From NCBI GenBank assembly GCA_010015675.1, contig ML976978.1, positions 53,053 to 117,052 on the forward strand: a DNA stretch of 64,000 nt, read 5' to 3'. Position 1 is the first letter of the stretch. Each line of letters begins with the position of its first letter. Position numbers and translations under genes: made by a program. Shown here piece after piece: positions 10,386 to 20,906 of this stretch. The notes under the pieces were generated by a model, which saw only the letters and a program-made list of their open reading frames with translations, searched no databases and was not told where the DNA came from. Origin of the DNA: Byssothecium circinans. Lineage: Eukaryota; Ascomycota; Dothideomycetes; Pleosporales; Massarinaceae.

Positions 10386-11846
10386 CTAGGCCCAGAAACT
10401 CGGTCGGAAGATCACGTTCCCCGCCATTGAAACATCTTCGACACCGAGTCCGCGGAGATCTTCAGTCGAAGACGGACAATCTGCATGCCTGAATCCCATC
10501 TGAAGAATACAATTCTCCGGCGATCTCATCCCCCGATTCCTCAGCCTCAACAGCCTGACCGGTACCTGTCTTGACAGGACCCGAAGCCAAGCCTTCCTCA
10601 AATTATGGCACACACTACGCAAGAAAACGATCTCTCGAATGTTTTCCCAAGTAGTGATGAATGGTCTAGTGCGGACTTCGAAAGAAGCTGACTCGAAGGG
10701 GCCAATGCTAGAAAGATCTTTAACAAAGCTTTCAGAAGGCTTTACAGGGAAACCATGAATAAGCAAACCAAAATGCCGCAGTTGCAGCATTCTCAACATC
10801 TTAACAAGTTCCTTGAGGCTTGGGGGTGTGACGTATTCAGTCGGAAGGTTATGCTGCACTGCGTAAGTGTAGGGCGGGGGTAGATCAAGCACCAGGTGCA
10901 GGGAGCGTAGATATTGGAAAGAGGTCGTGCGGTCGTTGAGGAATGCACGCAGCCCGACAAACGCATCTTCCCAGCACATCTTGAAGCTGAACGTACTTTT
11001 CAGATAGAAGAGTGACGTCGTTTCTTCAGAGATCTGCTTGTTGGTACGAAGAAGGCTCAAGTTAACCGGAGGCGGTGTTGAGTATTGTCGCATCTCGTAG
11101 CTCGCGACATAGGGCTGAATACCGCCGTCGATACTTGCTTTGTCCGGCGGTAGTATTGAAGTCATTGGATTGACGGTCCAGTGGGATCGCTCGTAGATAG
11201 GCCGTGACAATGGTGTGCAGTCACGCCAGTTATCTCGGAAGTAATCGGGAAGGCTGCTCACGTCGCCGTAAATATTGAACGGGTGTTGCGGGGCAGATAA
11301 GATCGAGATCTTGGGACGGATCAGAGCTAGTTCGTAGATCTGATTACGAATCTCCGCGGGAAGGTCGAGAAAGCCTGTACGATGAGCATTGTTTAGTTGT
11401 GATGTAGGGTTGAGGCCTTGCTCATGCTGATCCAGTCCTTCTGTATCGCGCGTCTGAATCACGTGGGACTCTACTCTGTGCTTCTTGCTAGGTATGACGA
11501 CCTGGACAGCCACTTTTGGGGGACCTTGGTGTTGCGTGACCCGATCTGACGACATCACAAGGCGCATCGCGCTGGCTTCCCCGCCGACTTTCCTCTTAGC
11601 AGGACTGGCCACTATGTGTCGGGGAACTGAAACTTTGTCTACCTGCTCTTCTGCTACAGTACCAGACACCTCGGCTGCCGAATGCATTTCTGGGCCCTTC
11701 TTGCCCGGTATAGCTAGTTTGATCTTTTCCGCCGGCTGCGGTGAATGAGAGCTTCGGATTTGATGAGATGATGCGGCTCGAGGCTTCGTTGGATGATGCC
11801 TCCCCGACCACCGAGCTTTCTTTTTCGCCGGCTTGCTTCGCCCCAT
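10386..11846 (-). CDS. 2EXR/F-box-like domain protein
   Basis: This is a 486-residue protein. I chose the ATG at 11844-11846 over an upstream one 41 codons earlier because it gives the basic N-terminus MGRSKPAKKKARW shared with the decayed tandem copy. Residues 1-170 are disordered and basic. At about 173-192 stands FLDLPAEIRNQIYELALIRP, the hallmark of the 2EXR/F-box-like proteins expanded in Dothideomycetes. It is followed by the typical LRTNKQISEETTSLFY and a leucine-rich region (SFQYLRSLHLVLDLP, LVKMLRMLQLRHFGLLIHG). The family is often annotated as F-box-like, but a role in ubiquitin ligases is not shown. It has no introns. It ends at TAG 10386-10388. Confidence 0.75.
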   Translation of the reverse strand: MGRSKPAKKKARWSGRHHPTKPRAASSHQIRSSHSPQPAEKIKLAIPGKKGPEMHSAAEVSGTVAEEQVDKVSVPRHIVASPAKRKVGGEASAMRLVMSSDRVTQHQGPPKVAVQVVIPSKKHRVESHVIQTRDTEGLDQHEQGLNPTSQLNNAHRTGFLDLPAEIRNQIYELALIRPKISILSAPQHPFNIYGDVSSLPDYFRDNWRDCTPLSRPIYERSHWTVNPMTSILPPDKASIDGGIQPYVASYEMRQYSTPPPVNLSLLRTNKQISEETTSLFYLKSTFSFKMCWEDAFVGLRAFLNDRTTSFQYLRSLHLVLDLPPPYTYAVQHNLPTEYVTPPSLKELVKMLRMLQLRHFGLLIHGFPVKPSESFVKDLSSIGPFESASFEVRTRPFITTWENIREIVFLRSVCHNLRKAWLRVLSRQVPVRLLRLRNRGMRSPENCILQMGFRHADCPSSTEDLRGLGVEDVSMAGNVIFRPSFWA

Positions 11847-12785
11847 TGTGAATGAATATACGGTTGTGGATTTCGAGTTAATTTCGGTTGGTATGTTGTT
11901 GAGATGATGGGAGTTTGTAGAGAGAGGTCTGCTGGACGTGCATATTATATCTTGAGGCGAGGTCACCATGTGACTGAGGTCACGGGATTTTCTCCGACAC
12001 AGCCAATATTACTAAGCGAGTCTACTTAGCCAGAACTCACCGCGATCAAGCTTGATAATGAGTGCCATTGTGTAGACACGCACATTCAAACTCGGCAACC
12101 CCAAGTTTATCAAATATGCTCTGGCGTTAGAAAAAAAAAGACCCTTCTGGAAGCGCGTACTACCATAGGTAATGATAATGATGTACTGACCTGCTCCGGA
12201 TACTTTTCAAGAATTCTCTAGAAACCAATGATCTTGCTTCACTACATTAGACAGAATCCAAAGCCCCTCGCAGTGTATAGCCTTCTGGAAAGAATGGCAT
12301 GCTCTACCTAATGGCTAGCGCCAATATTATGGATGATATAGAAGAGTTTCAGTGGCAGTTATTGTCTAAATACGTGGCACGGTTTGACTCCTAGGACTTT
12401 CCGTCCTCGCCGCAGCCACATTGTTTATATGGAAGATCATGGTACGAGGGATAGTGAGTCATCGTGGAGATCGGTTTCTTTCCCTTGATCGACTTGTTCA
12501 CCATTGCGCGGAATATTTGGTTCATTCTGTCTACTTCGGGCGGACTAGTCCGTATGTGTCCCTGATAGGATGTATACTCATGGATAATAGTGCATAGAAC
12601 TGGTTCAGTTCCGTCCATATGCCAGCACCATACTATGTTGAGCAGAGCGTTGAGTCAAGGGTGGACCTACTTGAGCCCTAATTCAAGTTATGTGAGATGT
12701 TATGCAATTTTATAAATAATTTTTGAGAAAATTTTTTACGCCTCTTCCATATAGTTTCCTGACTTTTAACGATTTCCATATTTTC
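11847..12785. other. intergenic, AT-rich
   Basis: This is 0.9 kb with the promoter of the 2EXR gene at its left side. A 75-codon minus ORF (12391-12618) has no recognisable motif, and I do not call it. The right part leads into the aldehyde dehydrogenase relic, whose 5' half is missing. Confidence 0.4.
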
Positions 12786-13589
12786 GGTTATACAAAGCTC
12801 ATGAAAGCAGGCCAAATTTGCCTCTCCGTCAACCATGTCTTTGTCGACTTTGACATCCATCAGAAATTCGTCGCACGAATCGTGTTTTGGACTAATAAGT
12901 TCGCGGAAAGGGGAACGACGGTCATATATCTACAATCGTCAACCAGGAGAACTTCGACCCCTGACCGCCATGCTGGAAGATACGAAAGGGAAAGTCTTAC
13001 CTACTGGCGCTCGATCGGACTGGAAGCAGTTGAAGATAGGAATAGTGCTCGTGAACAATGTCGACGTTGGCGATACACTACTGTCCGAGGAGATCTTTGG
13101 ACCCGTACTTCCTGTTGTTGTGAACAGTACAAGAGCGCTGTTCTGGCTATTTAAAGCATGGCCCATCCGCTCCTCCCATACATCCCCCCTCAAAAGCAGA
13201 CAGAAATCGACTATGGTAAGCTTTTGATTTATATGCTGTTGTTTTACAAGGAGGCTAAGTTGCGAAATAGTTCACCATGATACCCTACCTGGCGGCGTGA
13301 CTATCGATGACTGTTTGCTTCACGCAGCTGTCCAGGTGTGCCTTTCGGTGGTGTAAGTAAGTTGCTCTCCCATAATCATCACCGATTTCAAGACAAGGTC
13401 AATAAGATTGTCGCAGGAGACTCGGGTATGGGCTACGTTCACAGCACGCATGGCTTCGACGCATTCACACACAAGCGATTCGTCGCTCGACTACCCGACA
13501 GTCTGGATAAAATCACTGGCGCGTTTTATCTGCCCTATGATTTCAAAGCGGGGCGTTGGATGATTGATGCAGCGAGGCTAAGGTTCTAA
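12786..13589 (+). pseudogene. 5'-truncated aldehyde dehydrogenase (class 3 / fatty aldehyde type) relic
   Basis: Family landmarks appear in order on the plus strand but in changing frames. They are GYTKLMKAGQICLSVNHVF around the catalytic Cys (12786-12840), LTAMLEDTKGKV, TLLSEEIFGPVLPVVV (about 13078-13125), PGGVTIDDCLLHAA (about 13288-13330), PGVPFGGV, then DSGMGYVHSTHGFDAFTHKR and FYLPYD near the end. A one-base deletion separates HAAV from PGVPFGGV at about 13330. Introns still look intact at about 13214-13266 and 13355-13418 (GTAAGT...GCAG). The NAD-binding N-terminal half is absent. Retained introns point to a decayed ordinary gene copy, not a retrocopy. The ancestor would have oxidised fatty or aryl aldehydes. 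Confidence 0.75.
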
Positions 13590-13880
13590 TAGGGTGAAGT
13601 GTTTACAGATGAGAAGCTGACTCTCGTACGCCTGATGAGTTGGAAGAAATAGGCTTTCGTTGCAGTGTTGCTCGGTGTCGGTATTGCGAAATTCGTCACC
13701 AAGTGAGATGTGATTGATGCAGGCACAAGGCTTTTGACGAGCGATTGTATAATATCTTAAAACCTATTGAAGGATGGTTCTTTGACTCGGAGGCAGTATA
13801 GCACTAGTATAAACCAACCCAGAATAGAAACTCTCAAGCAGATTGCTGACGGTAATAACAGGAAGGGTAACAGAACCACG

Positions 13881-14417
13881 TCATCTCAAGTAACCATCCC
13901 AATGACCGACGTCTCCACCATTAGAGAAGCTTGCATTCGCCATCCGTCGTACTTCCTTTCTGCGTCGCCGTCCCTTCCCGTCATCTGCCTCCATCGAAAT
14001 CAACGCCTGCCTCTCTTGTACTCTCGAAGCCTTTTTGCGCATCTCATGATTAGGTATTCTGTCTGCACGGCCACTGTTTTCTTGCCTCGCAGTTTGCTCG
14101 CGGCCAGGGAATGGTTGGGCCTTCTGATTCACTCTCTTCTTGCGCTCCTTCGATATTTCTCCATTCTTCATCGGTAAAAGCTCCCGCTCGGGGGAAACAT
14201 CTCTATGATCGTAGTGCTGAAGGCCGAGGCGTGGGAATTCCGCTGCACAGCTAGGTGGGCTTACTGGACGCTTGGGATCGTATACGTAAGCCCATGAGGA
14301 CAGATAAGAGGATTTGATGGCAATAGATCGAGGGGATACCGGGCATCTTTTGGTACCGAATGAGTTTGTTGGGTTGGAGGTCGGTCCGGAAATTGCGAAA
14401 CGATCGTTGTGCGACAT
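13881..14417 (-). CDS. disordered basic protein, GDVSP-type tandem copy 1
   Basis: This 178-residue frame starts at ATG 14415-14417 (MSHNDRFAISG). It is rich in Arg, Lys, Ser and Pro with no hydrophobic core. It contains the phrases PVSP (twice) and QHYDHRDVSP, which correspond to DVSPP and SHYDHGDVSP in the gene 460 bp upstream. The lengths (178 and 176 residues) and the order of motifs also agree, so I read the two as tandem paralogues. The C-terminal half is strongly basic (KGRRRRKEVRR), possibly a nuclear-localisation signal. No domain is recognised and the function is unknown. The shared motif makes a chance ORF less likely. Confidence 0.5.
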   Translation of the reverse strand: MSHNDRFAISGPTSNPTNSFGTKRCPVSPRSIAIKSSYLSSWAYVYDPKRPVSPPSCAAEFPRLGLQHYDHRDVSPERELLPMKNGEISKERKKRVNQKAQPFPGREQTARQENSGRADRIPNHEMRKKASRVQERQALISMEADDGKGRRRRKEVRRMANASFSNGGDVGHWDGYLR

Positions 14418-14876
14418 TTTGCGAAGAATATTCGTATGTATTATTGTACAACGGGTCAACTAAGTGGGTTATATGTGGGTGGATACATGTGCGTCACAGG
14501 TCTCTTTTCTGATCAAGGCTTGTTATTTCGCTTCCATTGCGTTTGAGTCAAACAAAGTACGTAGCCTGGGCTTCACAAGCGAGACTCATGACTGGAGCCA
14601 CAAATCAAAATCAAGCGCTTTAAATCACAGCATGGGCAAACTTCAATGAAAATCGTATCATAAATCGATTCGTGGTCGTGGCGTTTGCGGCTGTGATCCG
14701 CGGAACCTTATTCTTACTTACATTACACATTAAGCCAAGTGGCGATATCTTTCTAGATTGTGAATACCACAGGGCCAAGCACTATTGAAGATTGGCTCAG
14801 CGTCTGTGGTCCGGTGATTTGTCATTTCTGGAGTATGCGCTACCTCAAAATCTCCTTTTCAGCTTTAACCCCTAAT
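14418..14876. other. intergenic between the GDVSP paralogues
   Basis: This is 459 bp containing the promoter of copy 1. No ORF of note and no repeat found. Confidence 0.5.
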
Positions 14877-15407
14877 TCACCAGTGTGGAGCACGAAAGTG
14901 CCCCCAATCTCTCCGTGGCCCATTGCCGAAATCTTCAGGACCATAATGCTCAAAGTCCCCAGGAAACCCCCGTCCACTAGCAAAGTACGGCGGATACTCC
15001 TCCTCATCATCGTAGTAATCAGGATGAAAGCCTCTGAAATTCCGATCTCCAAACCTACGAAAAGCGTCATGACTGAGATGCAGCGATGCACGCGAAGAGT
15101 GTCTAGGGCCCCGCTCTAAATGTCCATGCATCATTTGCTCCCTCATTCTGCGCTCTTCGTGGAGTTCTTCTCTTGTAGGTCTGCGCCGGCGATATTGACG
15201 GTTGGCGTCGTATTTTGGGTGGTCGAACTGGCCCATTCCGAGAGGACTTACATCGCCATGGTCATAATGAGATCGCTTTCGGGGCCATTCAGCTGTGTCC
15301 CAGCGTGGTGGACTAACGTCTCCGTATCTAGAGTCTCGGTCTCGCATCATTTCAAATTCGTGTAGGCCGATCGGGGGCGCATCTTGGGAGTGTCGCCGGT
15401 TGGGCAT
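14877..15407 (-). CDS. disordered Arg/Asp-rich protein, GDVSP-type tandem copy 2
   Basis: This 176-residue frame starts at ATG 15405-15407 (MPNRRHSQDAPP). It is highly charged and aromatic: RYGDVSPPRWD, SHYDHGDVSPLG, an Arg-rich helix-like stretch (RRRRPTREELHEERRMREQ), then Gly/Phe/Tyr-rich DYYDDEEEYPPYF and a C-terminus of GHFRAPHW. The composition resembles RNA-binding or condensate-forming disordered proteins, but no domain is recognised. A TATATAAAC box sits about 80 bp upstream. It shares the HYDHxDVSP phrase with its downstream neighbour on the same strand. Confidence 0.6.
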   Translation of the reverse strand: MPNRRHSQDAPPIGLHEFEMMRDRDSRYGDVSPPRWDTAEWPRKRSHYDHGDVSPLGMGQFDHPKYDANRQYRRRRPTREELHEERRMREQMMHGHLERGPRHSSRASLHLSHDAFRRFGDRNFRGFHPDYYDDEEEYPPYFASGRGFPGDFEHYGPEDFGNGPRRDWGHFRAPHW

Positions 15408-15481
15408 TGTGGATAAGTGAGAGTTCTTGGATATTTACTTGTTAGAATAGAGGTTTATGTTTGGTATAGACGGGGGAGAAA

Positions 15482-15490
15482 GTTTATATA
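15482..15490 (-). promoter_or_regulatory. TATA-like box upstream of GDVSP copy 2
   Basis: TATATAAAC on the minus strand, 75-83 bp before the ATG of the 176-residue protein. It is followed by a CT-rich leader, the usual arrangement in filamentous fungi. Confidence 0.45.
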
Positions 15491-16503
15491 ATGTAGATGA
15501 GCTGTTGCTTATATATATAGGTGGCAGGTCCGTGACCTGATGCGGTGTTGAAGATGAAGACTTCCACGCATTATCGCGACTTCAAGACACCAGTCTCAGT
15601 AGGTATCTTCCAGAAGCTTCGCCGCTTAATAATTATTAGCACTGTTTTACTGCCATAGGACCGATGATGGAATGACGGATAGGTATGCACTAACTTTATG
15701 CGGACGTGTTGCCATGGAATTGACGTCGTCACTGACACAAAACCATCCAAATCACGATGACTGCGCCCTAAGATTGACCACTTTAACCCACCCAAACCGT
15801 GATTCTACGGACCTCAGGACTCGTATGCTTATTTAATATCAGAAAGGCTCATGCTATGAACTTTTTCACGCGGCGTCACAGCACATGGTGGTTAGTTCCA
15901 TTGTGTACATGTCAGAATAACAGTTCAACAAGTTTCAACCTGGCCTCCGCTTCACCTGTCATCCCCAATATCGGTCACGCAATTCACTCTGACCCACCAT
16001 CCCCATTCCCATTGCCATCCAAAACCACTCAATTGCAAGTACTCCCTATTTTCATCCCCTCGAAAACCACGCCATCCAACCGCCGCAAAAACATCGACAA
16101 GGCTTTCGAGCCTCGCTTTTACTGCCCCAGCAACTATAGCCCTCACTTCCACACACAATATCCATTCAAGTGACAAGCTATGAGTGTGTCAAAAGCCACC
16201 TTAGGTTGAGCAATGTAGACGTGCCAGAAAGAACAGAAGTCAACCATCACGCACTCCATCGTATCAAAAGCAATAAGAAAGCAAAGGACTTCATAGATCA
16301 TAATGCCACAAAGCAATCAAACTAATACCAAGAAAGGAAAGAGGGGCACGTAACCAGAGAAGGAGAACCCACATGACAAGAAGCGCAAGAACGCCGAACC
16401 ACCGAAAGAAATGTCCTTCTCTCCAAACTATTAAAAAGGTTCCTTTTCGAAATGTCTCCCGCACGTGGTAATGCCAACGAAGCGAACCAAAACATATCTT
16501 CAA
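15491..16503. other. intergenic, no gene seen
   Basis: This is about 1 kb upstream of the GDVSP copy and downstream of the membrane protein gene. Only short ORFs without coding character occur. Confidence 0.45.
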
Positions 16504-18586
16504 TCAGTACCGCATCTCCGAGACACTGACGTCGGCCTTCTTCGCCTCCGGCCTGAACGGCTCAAACTTTGTATTACTGCTCCCAGCATACGGCTGATTA
16601 ACCAACGAGTGCTCGCGGGCAATGGCGGCGTATTTGCTCTTGCGTTTGCGCATGATGCTGTTCCACGATGTTAGCCACAACTTCTCCAGCCACTTTCTCA
16701 TACCAAGTAATAGGAGTAAGTGTAGGAATAGGGCAAGGGAAAGACTTACACAACCGCAGCCACGATCCCCACAATCAAAGGAATCCCCAACCCCACACTA
16801 ACCCCGACAACAACCTTCTTCTTCACACCCCCAACCTCTCCCTCCAGCGCTGCCTTAACGTCCTCACCCCCACGCCCACCCCCAGCAGAGTTCGTCGGCG
16901 GCGGCGGTACATAACTCGTCGGCGAGCCCGACGTAGCACTCATCTTAACCACATTCTTCCCAAACGCCACCGTGCTCGTCACTGTATCCGAAACACTCGG
17001 GGGGAAAGTCGGCGTCGTCCCCCTAGGTGCGGAAGCAGTCAGAGTGCGCGTCTCCACACTCTTAGTCGTTTGCTGCAGCGACATGGGGCAATTACCCGCG
17101 GCGATGGAGGAAATGCATTGCACGCCCGTGTGGGTGATTTTAGTCTCTGTTATGCGGGTGGTCATGTCCTGCTGTCTCTTCCCCTTGGACGTCGACGTCG
17201 GCGACGCAGTGACCGTTGCCGGGGCCGTTTTCTTCCCCTGAACCGCGCAAATACTAGCCATCTGCGTATTGAAGATCGGGATCTCGGTGGCCGCAACAGG
17301 GCCCCAAGTTTGTTCACCCAGGGCGACGGAGGCACCAGCAGCGGCACCGAGGGCTAACTGGTAGTCCTGGACGACTTTGAGCTGGCATTCCTTATCGCCC
17401 GGGGCGGCGGTGACATTTGTGATGAATTCCGCGATGTGGGCGAACACACCGACTTCGATGCCGCCTTTGATCTCATTGGCCCCGATGCTCGCGTTGAAGA
17501 TTTGGAGTTCGGGGGTGCTGGGCGCGGTGATGGCGATGCCGGCGTGGATGCCAATGCGGAGGACGGCTTTGAGGACGACGCCGGCGGATTCGACGGTTAC
17601 GGGGAGGAATTCGAATTGTGCACCTTTGCTGGGGAATTGTTAGGCGGAGCTTGGGGGTTGGGAGAGTGGGAGAGGGGACCTACAATTCGATGTTAGAGAC
17701 TTTGTCGCTGAAGAGGGGGATGTCGAGTTTGACGGCGTCGAGCTTCAAGTGGAGACCTGTGTTGATGTCGATAGCACCTTCGGCGGCAAGGAGGAGGTCG
17801 ACTTTGAAGACGATGCCGAGTTTGGTGTCTTTGCCGATGCCGACGCCGATGGGCGTGTTGCTGGTGTAGAGGTTGAGTTCGTATGTTAATGCCGCGCCGA
17901 GGATTGTGTTTGTTTGGAGATACAATTCCATGCCATCGAAGCCGAAGTTGAGCATTACTTCGGGAATGGGAGGGATCTCCATGGCGAAGGAGTAGTTGAG
18001 TTGCGGGAACGCAAAGTCGGCGCGGTCAATACCATCGCCGAATTTCCTGGCTACACCCGCGAAGTATTCGTCCACGTAGTCGTGTATCGTTTCGGTGAAG
18101 TTGACTACCTTTTCGGAGACGGAGGAGACGGTCTTGTTGAGGGCGTTTGTAGCATTGAAGTTATCTGGGATACTGAGTTCCGCCGTAGCAAGGCCTTTGA
18201 TGTAGCATGTCGTGCAGACGATTTCGACGCTCTGCGAAGCTCCCGCGGAAGAAGCGTTTTTCTTGTCGTTGGTGTCGATCTTTTGAGAAGCACCGCTGTT
18301 GTCATGTCAATCCAATTCTCCCTCAATCATGTCGATATAAAAAGAGTACTCACAACTTCAGCAGCACAGCACCGTTCCAACTCCGATCCAACGTAGTGTT
18401 CCCCTTGAGATCCTTCCTCTTCTCCAGGCTTGCAGCCTCAAGGTCCCTTGCAATAGCGGCATGTGTATCCGCATCCAACATACCTGGTGCATTATACGTC
18501 CTCATCGAAAGCGCTGGTAAGCCTGCCGTCGCGAGACCAGCGAGGCTGGTAGCCACCGCCAGCAGATTCAACAACCTCATCGCCAT
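16504..18586 (-). CDS. large secreted-domain, single-pass membrane protein (4 exons)
   Basis: The spliced model is complement of 18354-18586, 17684-18295, 16750-17628 and 16504-16696. Introns are 58, 55 and 53 nt with GTGAGT, GTAGGT and GTAAGT donors; phases agree throughout and give 638 residues. The N-terminus MAMRLLNLLAVATSLAGLAT is a signal peptide. Residues about 100-460 form a beta-rich extracellular region containing CTTCYIKGLATAELSI, typical of fungal DUF7029/DUF7223-like secreted proteins (weak recall). A Ser/Thr/Pro-rich stalk (about 460-550) follows, then one membrane segment (VVVGVSVGLGIPLIVGIVAA, about 553-575) flanked by lysines. A 60-residue basic cytoplasmic tail contains MRKRKSKYAAIAREH. 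The topology suggests a cell-wall sensor or adhesion-like surface protein. That is inference from architecture, not homology. Confidence 0.7.
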
Positions 18587-19568
18587 ATCAAGCCGAAAAC
18601 CAAGTCCGAATTCCAGTCGTCAGATATATACCCAAGCCACTCCAGCGTTGGAAAAGAGCCGTCGTTATCGTTATCGTACAGTGAACCGTCGAAAGTCTGG
18701 CAACGCTTTCCACAGTGTGGGTGTAACTTTCCACAGTTTGGGTGTAATCTGAGCGTTTGCAATGCGGAATCCGTGCTCATACCCATCCTTATACTCGGAG
18801 ACTTCTGCGGTGACACGCCAATGCGCCCCATTACGCCCCAACCATCCCCTCAGAACTAAAGTCAGCGAAAACGAGAGGCTTTGATACATGCATGCATGCG
18901 ATGTAGGACTCTGGGGCGGAACTGCGGCACATGTGCTTCAAGTGTGCCGCCGCCTAGCCCGAAGAGGCTGCAGTTCGGTCAGGAAGTGAATCCTCAGCCT
19001 TGTGCTAACGCGAACCGGGAAACGCCAGCAGGGCTTGGGATCATCCAAACGAGAGTCGTACTTGAATGGTGGGTGTTTGTACCTAGGTAACGAGGCGAAC
19101 TTTAAATAGCACACGGCTGTGTAGGGACTTCACTGAAGGAGGCGAAGGAATATACTTCCACTCTGTTAAAGACGAGTTTCCCGAGCAATATCTTAAAAGG
19201 GGCCTTCGCTCCGGCCCTCAAGCTCTACGTTATCAAAATTATCATCCTTCTTATTCGGGACCTTCTCTTCGGGTAAATCCCAACTTATGTAAAGTTGCGC
19301 CTGCCGCGTGGGTCGTTGGCATTGGTCGGTGTCGTCGGACTTGGAAAAGGCACGAGTATCACAAATGCACCGGCGGCCGAGGCCACACCGCCGGGTCAAT
19401 TTTAGCGTGCACAGGGTTTTGTGGCACGTGATACTACTAACCCATACCGGCTAGTCGTCACCTGCTGGAGAAGCGGCTTGTGCCCCGGCATCTTGAATCC
19501 TACTTTCCAGCCTCAAGCATTTTATTGAGCACGACGCTGTGCTCTGAAATCTCGGCCCATTTCTACAA
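18587..19568. other. divergent promoter region
   Basis: This is about 1 kb between two divergently transcribed genes (membrane protein to the left, kinase-like protein to the right). It contains a near-direct repeat at 18705-18748 in which a TTTCCACAGTxTGGGTGTAA unit occurs twice. No gene is seen. Confidence 0.5.
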
Positions 19569-20564
19569 ATGGGGCTCCAAAATTCTCAGTAAGTAAATGG
19601 AGCTGGCTCGTTGTGTAATAGTTCACTAATAAGATGCAGATGTCCATATACTAAGGACAATACCCTGGCTTTACACATAGGGAAACAACCAACCCAGACG
19701 GTGAAAGCAACTATAATGAGACTTTTCGAACCTTTCACAATGTCTTGCACCATGGTCGTTCAGGTGCACTGCCCACCCTTAAGGTTGGAGGGGGAATTTG
19801 TCGTAAAGCTGTACGACCGGCGCTTCGCCACACAATTGCGACGAGACGAGGAAGCCTGCCCTTGGGATCACAACCTTGAAGGCGAATACCGTACATTTGT
19901 CAACAACGTCGGCGCTTCGGACTTCTTCAAAATATGTTCTGACAGATTGTGTTCTGATGAGGACTGGGCAGAAAAGGAAAGGAAGAATTGGAACAAGGCC
20001 CAGCATGAGGCCTTCCTCCAGTATTCTTGCCGCAAATTCTACAACGTGGAGGCAGAGGTTTACGACAGGCTATATGATGTACAAGGAAAGGACGTCCCAC
20101 GGTTTTTCGCTCGACTCTCGATGGATCCTCCGTCAAACTCTACCTTGGACGGTGAATACCTAGGCATCCCAGGAATCCTACTAAAGTTTATTCGAGGCTT
20201 CCCTTTAACTGATATCGCGAACCATGCACCTAGAGACGACTGGCAGTACATCTGTGAGGACTCGATTCATATTGTCAACCTTATTGGCGATCGAGGCATC
20301 CGCAACGGGGACGTTAAAACAAGGAACTTTCTTGTGCGCAAGAATGCGGATACCCGGAAGTTCAAAGTTTTTATGATTGATTTCGGGTTATGTACGTTTC
20401 GCAAGCAAAATGAAGATGATCGGGAGTGGAGAGAGTTGAAAGCCCTGGAAGACGAAGAAGGCGCGGTTGGTTTAGTGATGGAGAGGAAGCTGAATGGGGG
20501 TTTTAAGTATCGCCGAACCCCTCAGTCTGAGAAGTTGCAAGACGAGTTTATGAGCGAGAATTAA
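19569..20564 (+). CDS. fungal protein kinase-like (aminoglycoside-phosphotransferase-like) protein, 2 exons
   Basis: The kinase frame lacks a good ATG near its beginning. A 20-nt first exon (19569-19588, MGLQNS) joined over a 51-nt intron (19589-19639: GTAAGT, branch-like CACTAAT, GCAG) supplies one and keeps phase, giving 314 residues. Motifs are FVVKLYDRRFATQLRRD (K63, the fungal KLYDRR signature), an alphaC-like acidic helix AEVYDRLYDV (E146), the catalytic loop NGDVKTRNFLV (D231, N236) and MIDFGLC (D254). The HRD histidine is replaced (RNGD). The short C-lobe ends in acidic and basic residues. Such proteins are numerous in Pezizomycotina and mostly uncharacterised. The substrate is unknown. 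Confidence 0.75.
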
Positions 20565-20777
20565 GTGTAGGAACCACGATATTTATTAGGTATCGTCTGG
20601 TTTATTAGAATTGTTTACCGGGCGAACTTGCCTAGATCATCCTACCTTCCTTTGGGTCAACCTCAGCTTCGTTGTTTCTGTAGATCATAGGACTAAATAC
20701 CTAGTTAGTGTGAGTATTGTTAAAGAAAACTAGCGCGCCCAGTAGTATAGCGCGCTTAGTAGTGGACGGCGCTTAGT

Positions 20778-20791
20778 GGTGCTTTACGTTA
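20778..20791. repeat. stranded pogo-like terminal repeat end
   Basis: GGTGCTTTACGT followed by TA is identical to the right terminus plus target TA of the non-autonomous element at 47111-48166. To its left are degenerate GCGC-TTAG units (20735-20777) that recall the doubled units inside the pogo-like terminal repeats. No matching left end was found, so it is either a solo end or chance. The rest of 20565-20906 shows no gene. Confidence 0.35.
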
Positions 20792-20906
20792 ACCCTTCTC
20801 TAAATATGGATACGAAATCAACTACATAGTAGGGAGCCTCAGACTCTTTCCAACAACTCAACCCATACCTCCAATCAATTCCAGCCTCATTCCCATCGAC
20901 TTCCAT

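Noticed and set aside
12391..12618. A 75-codon minus frame (MDGTEPVLC...)
   Set aside because: Too short, no motif, no splice partner found.
16668..17357. A 229-codon Arg-rich plus-strand frame
   Set aside because: Antisense shadow of the third exon of the membrane protein gene.
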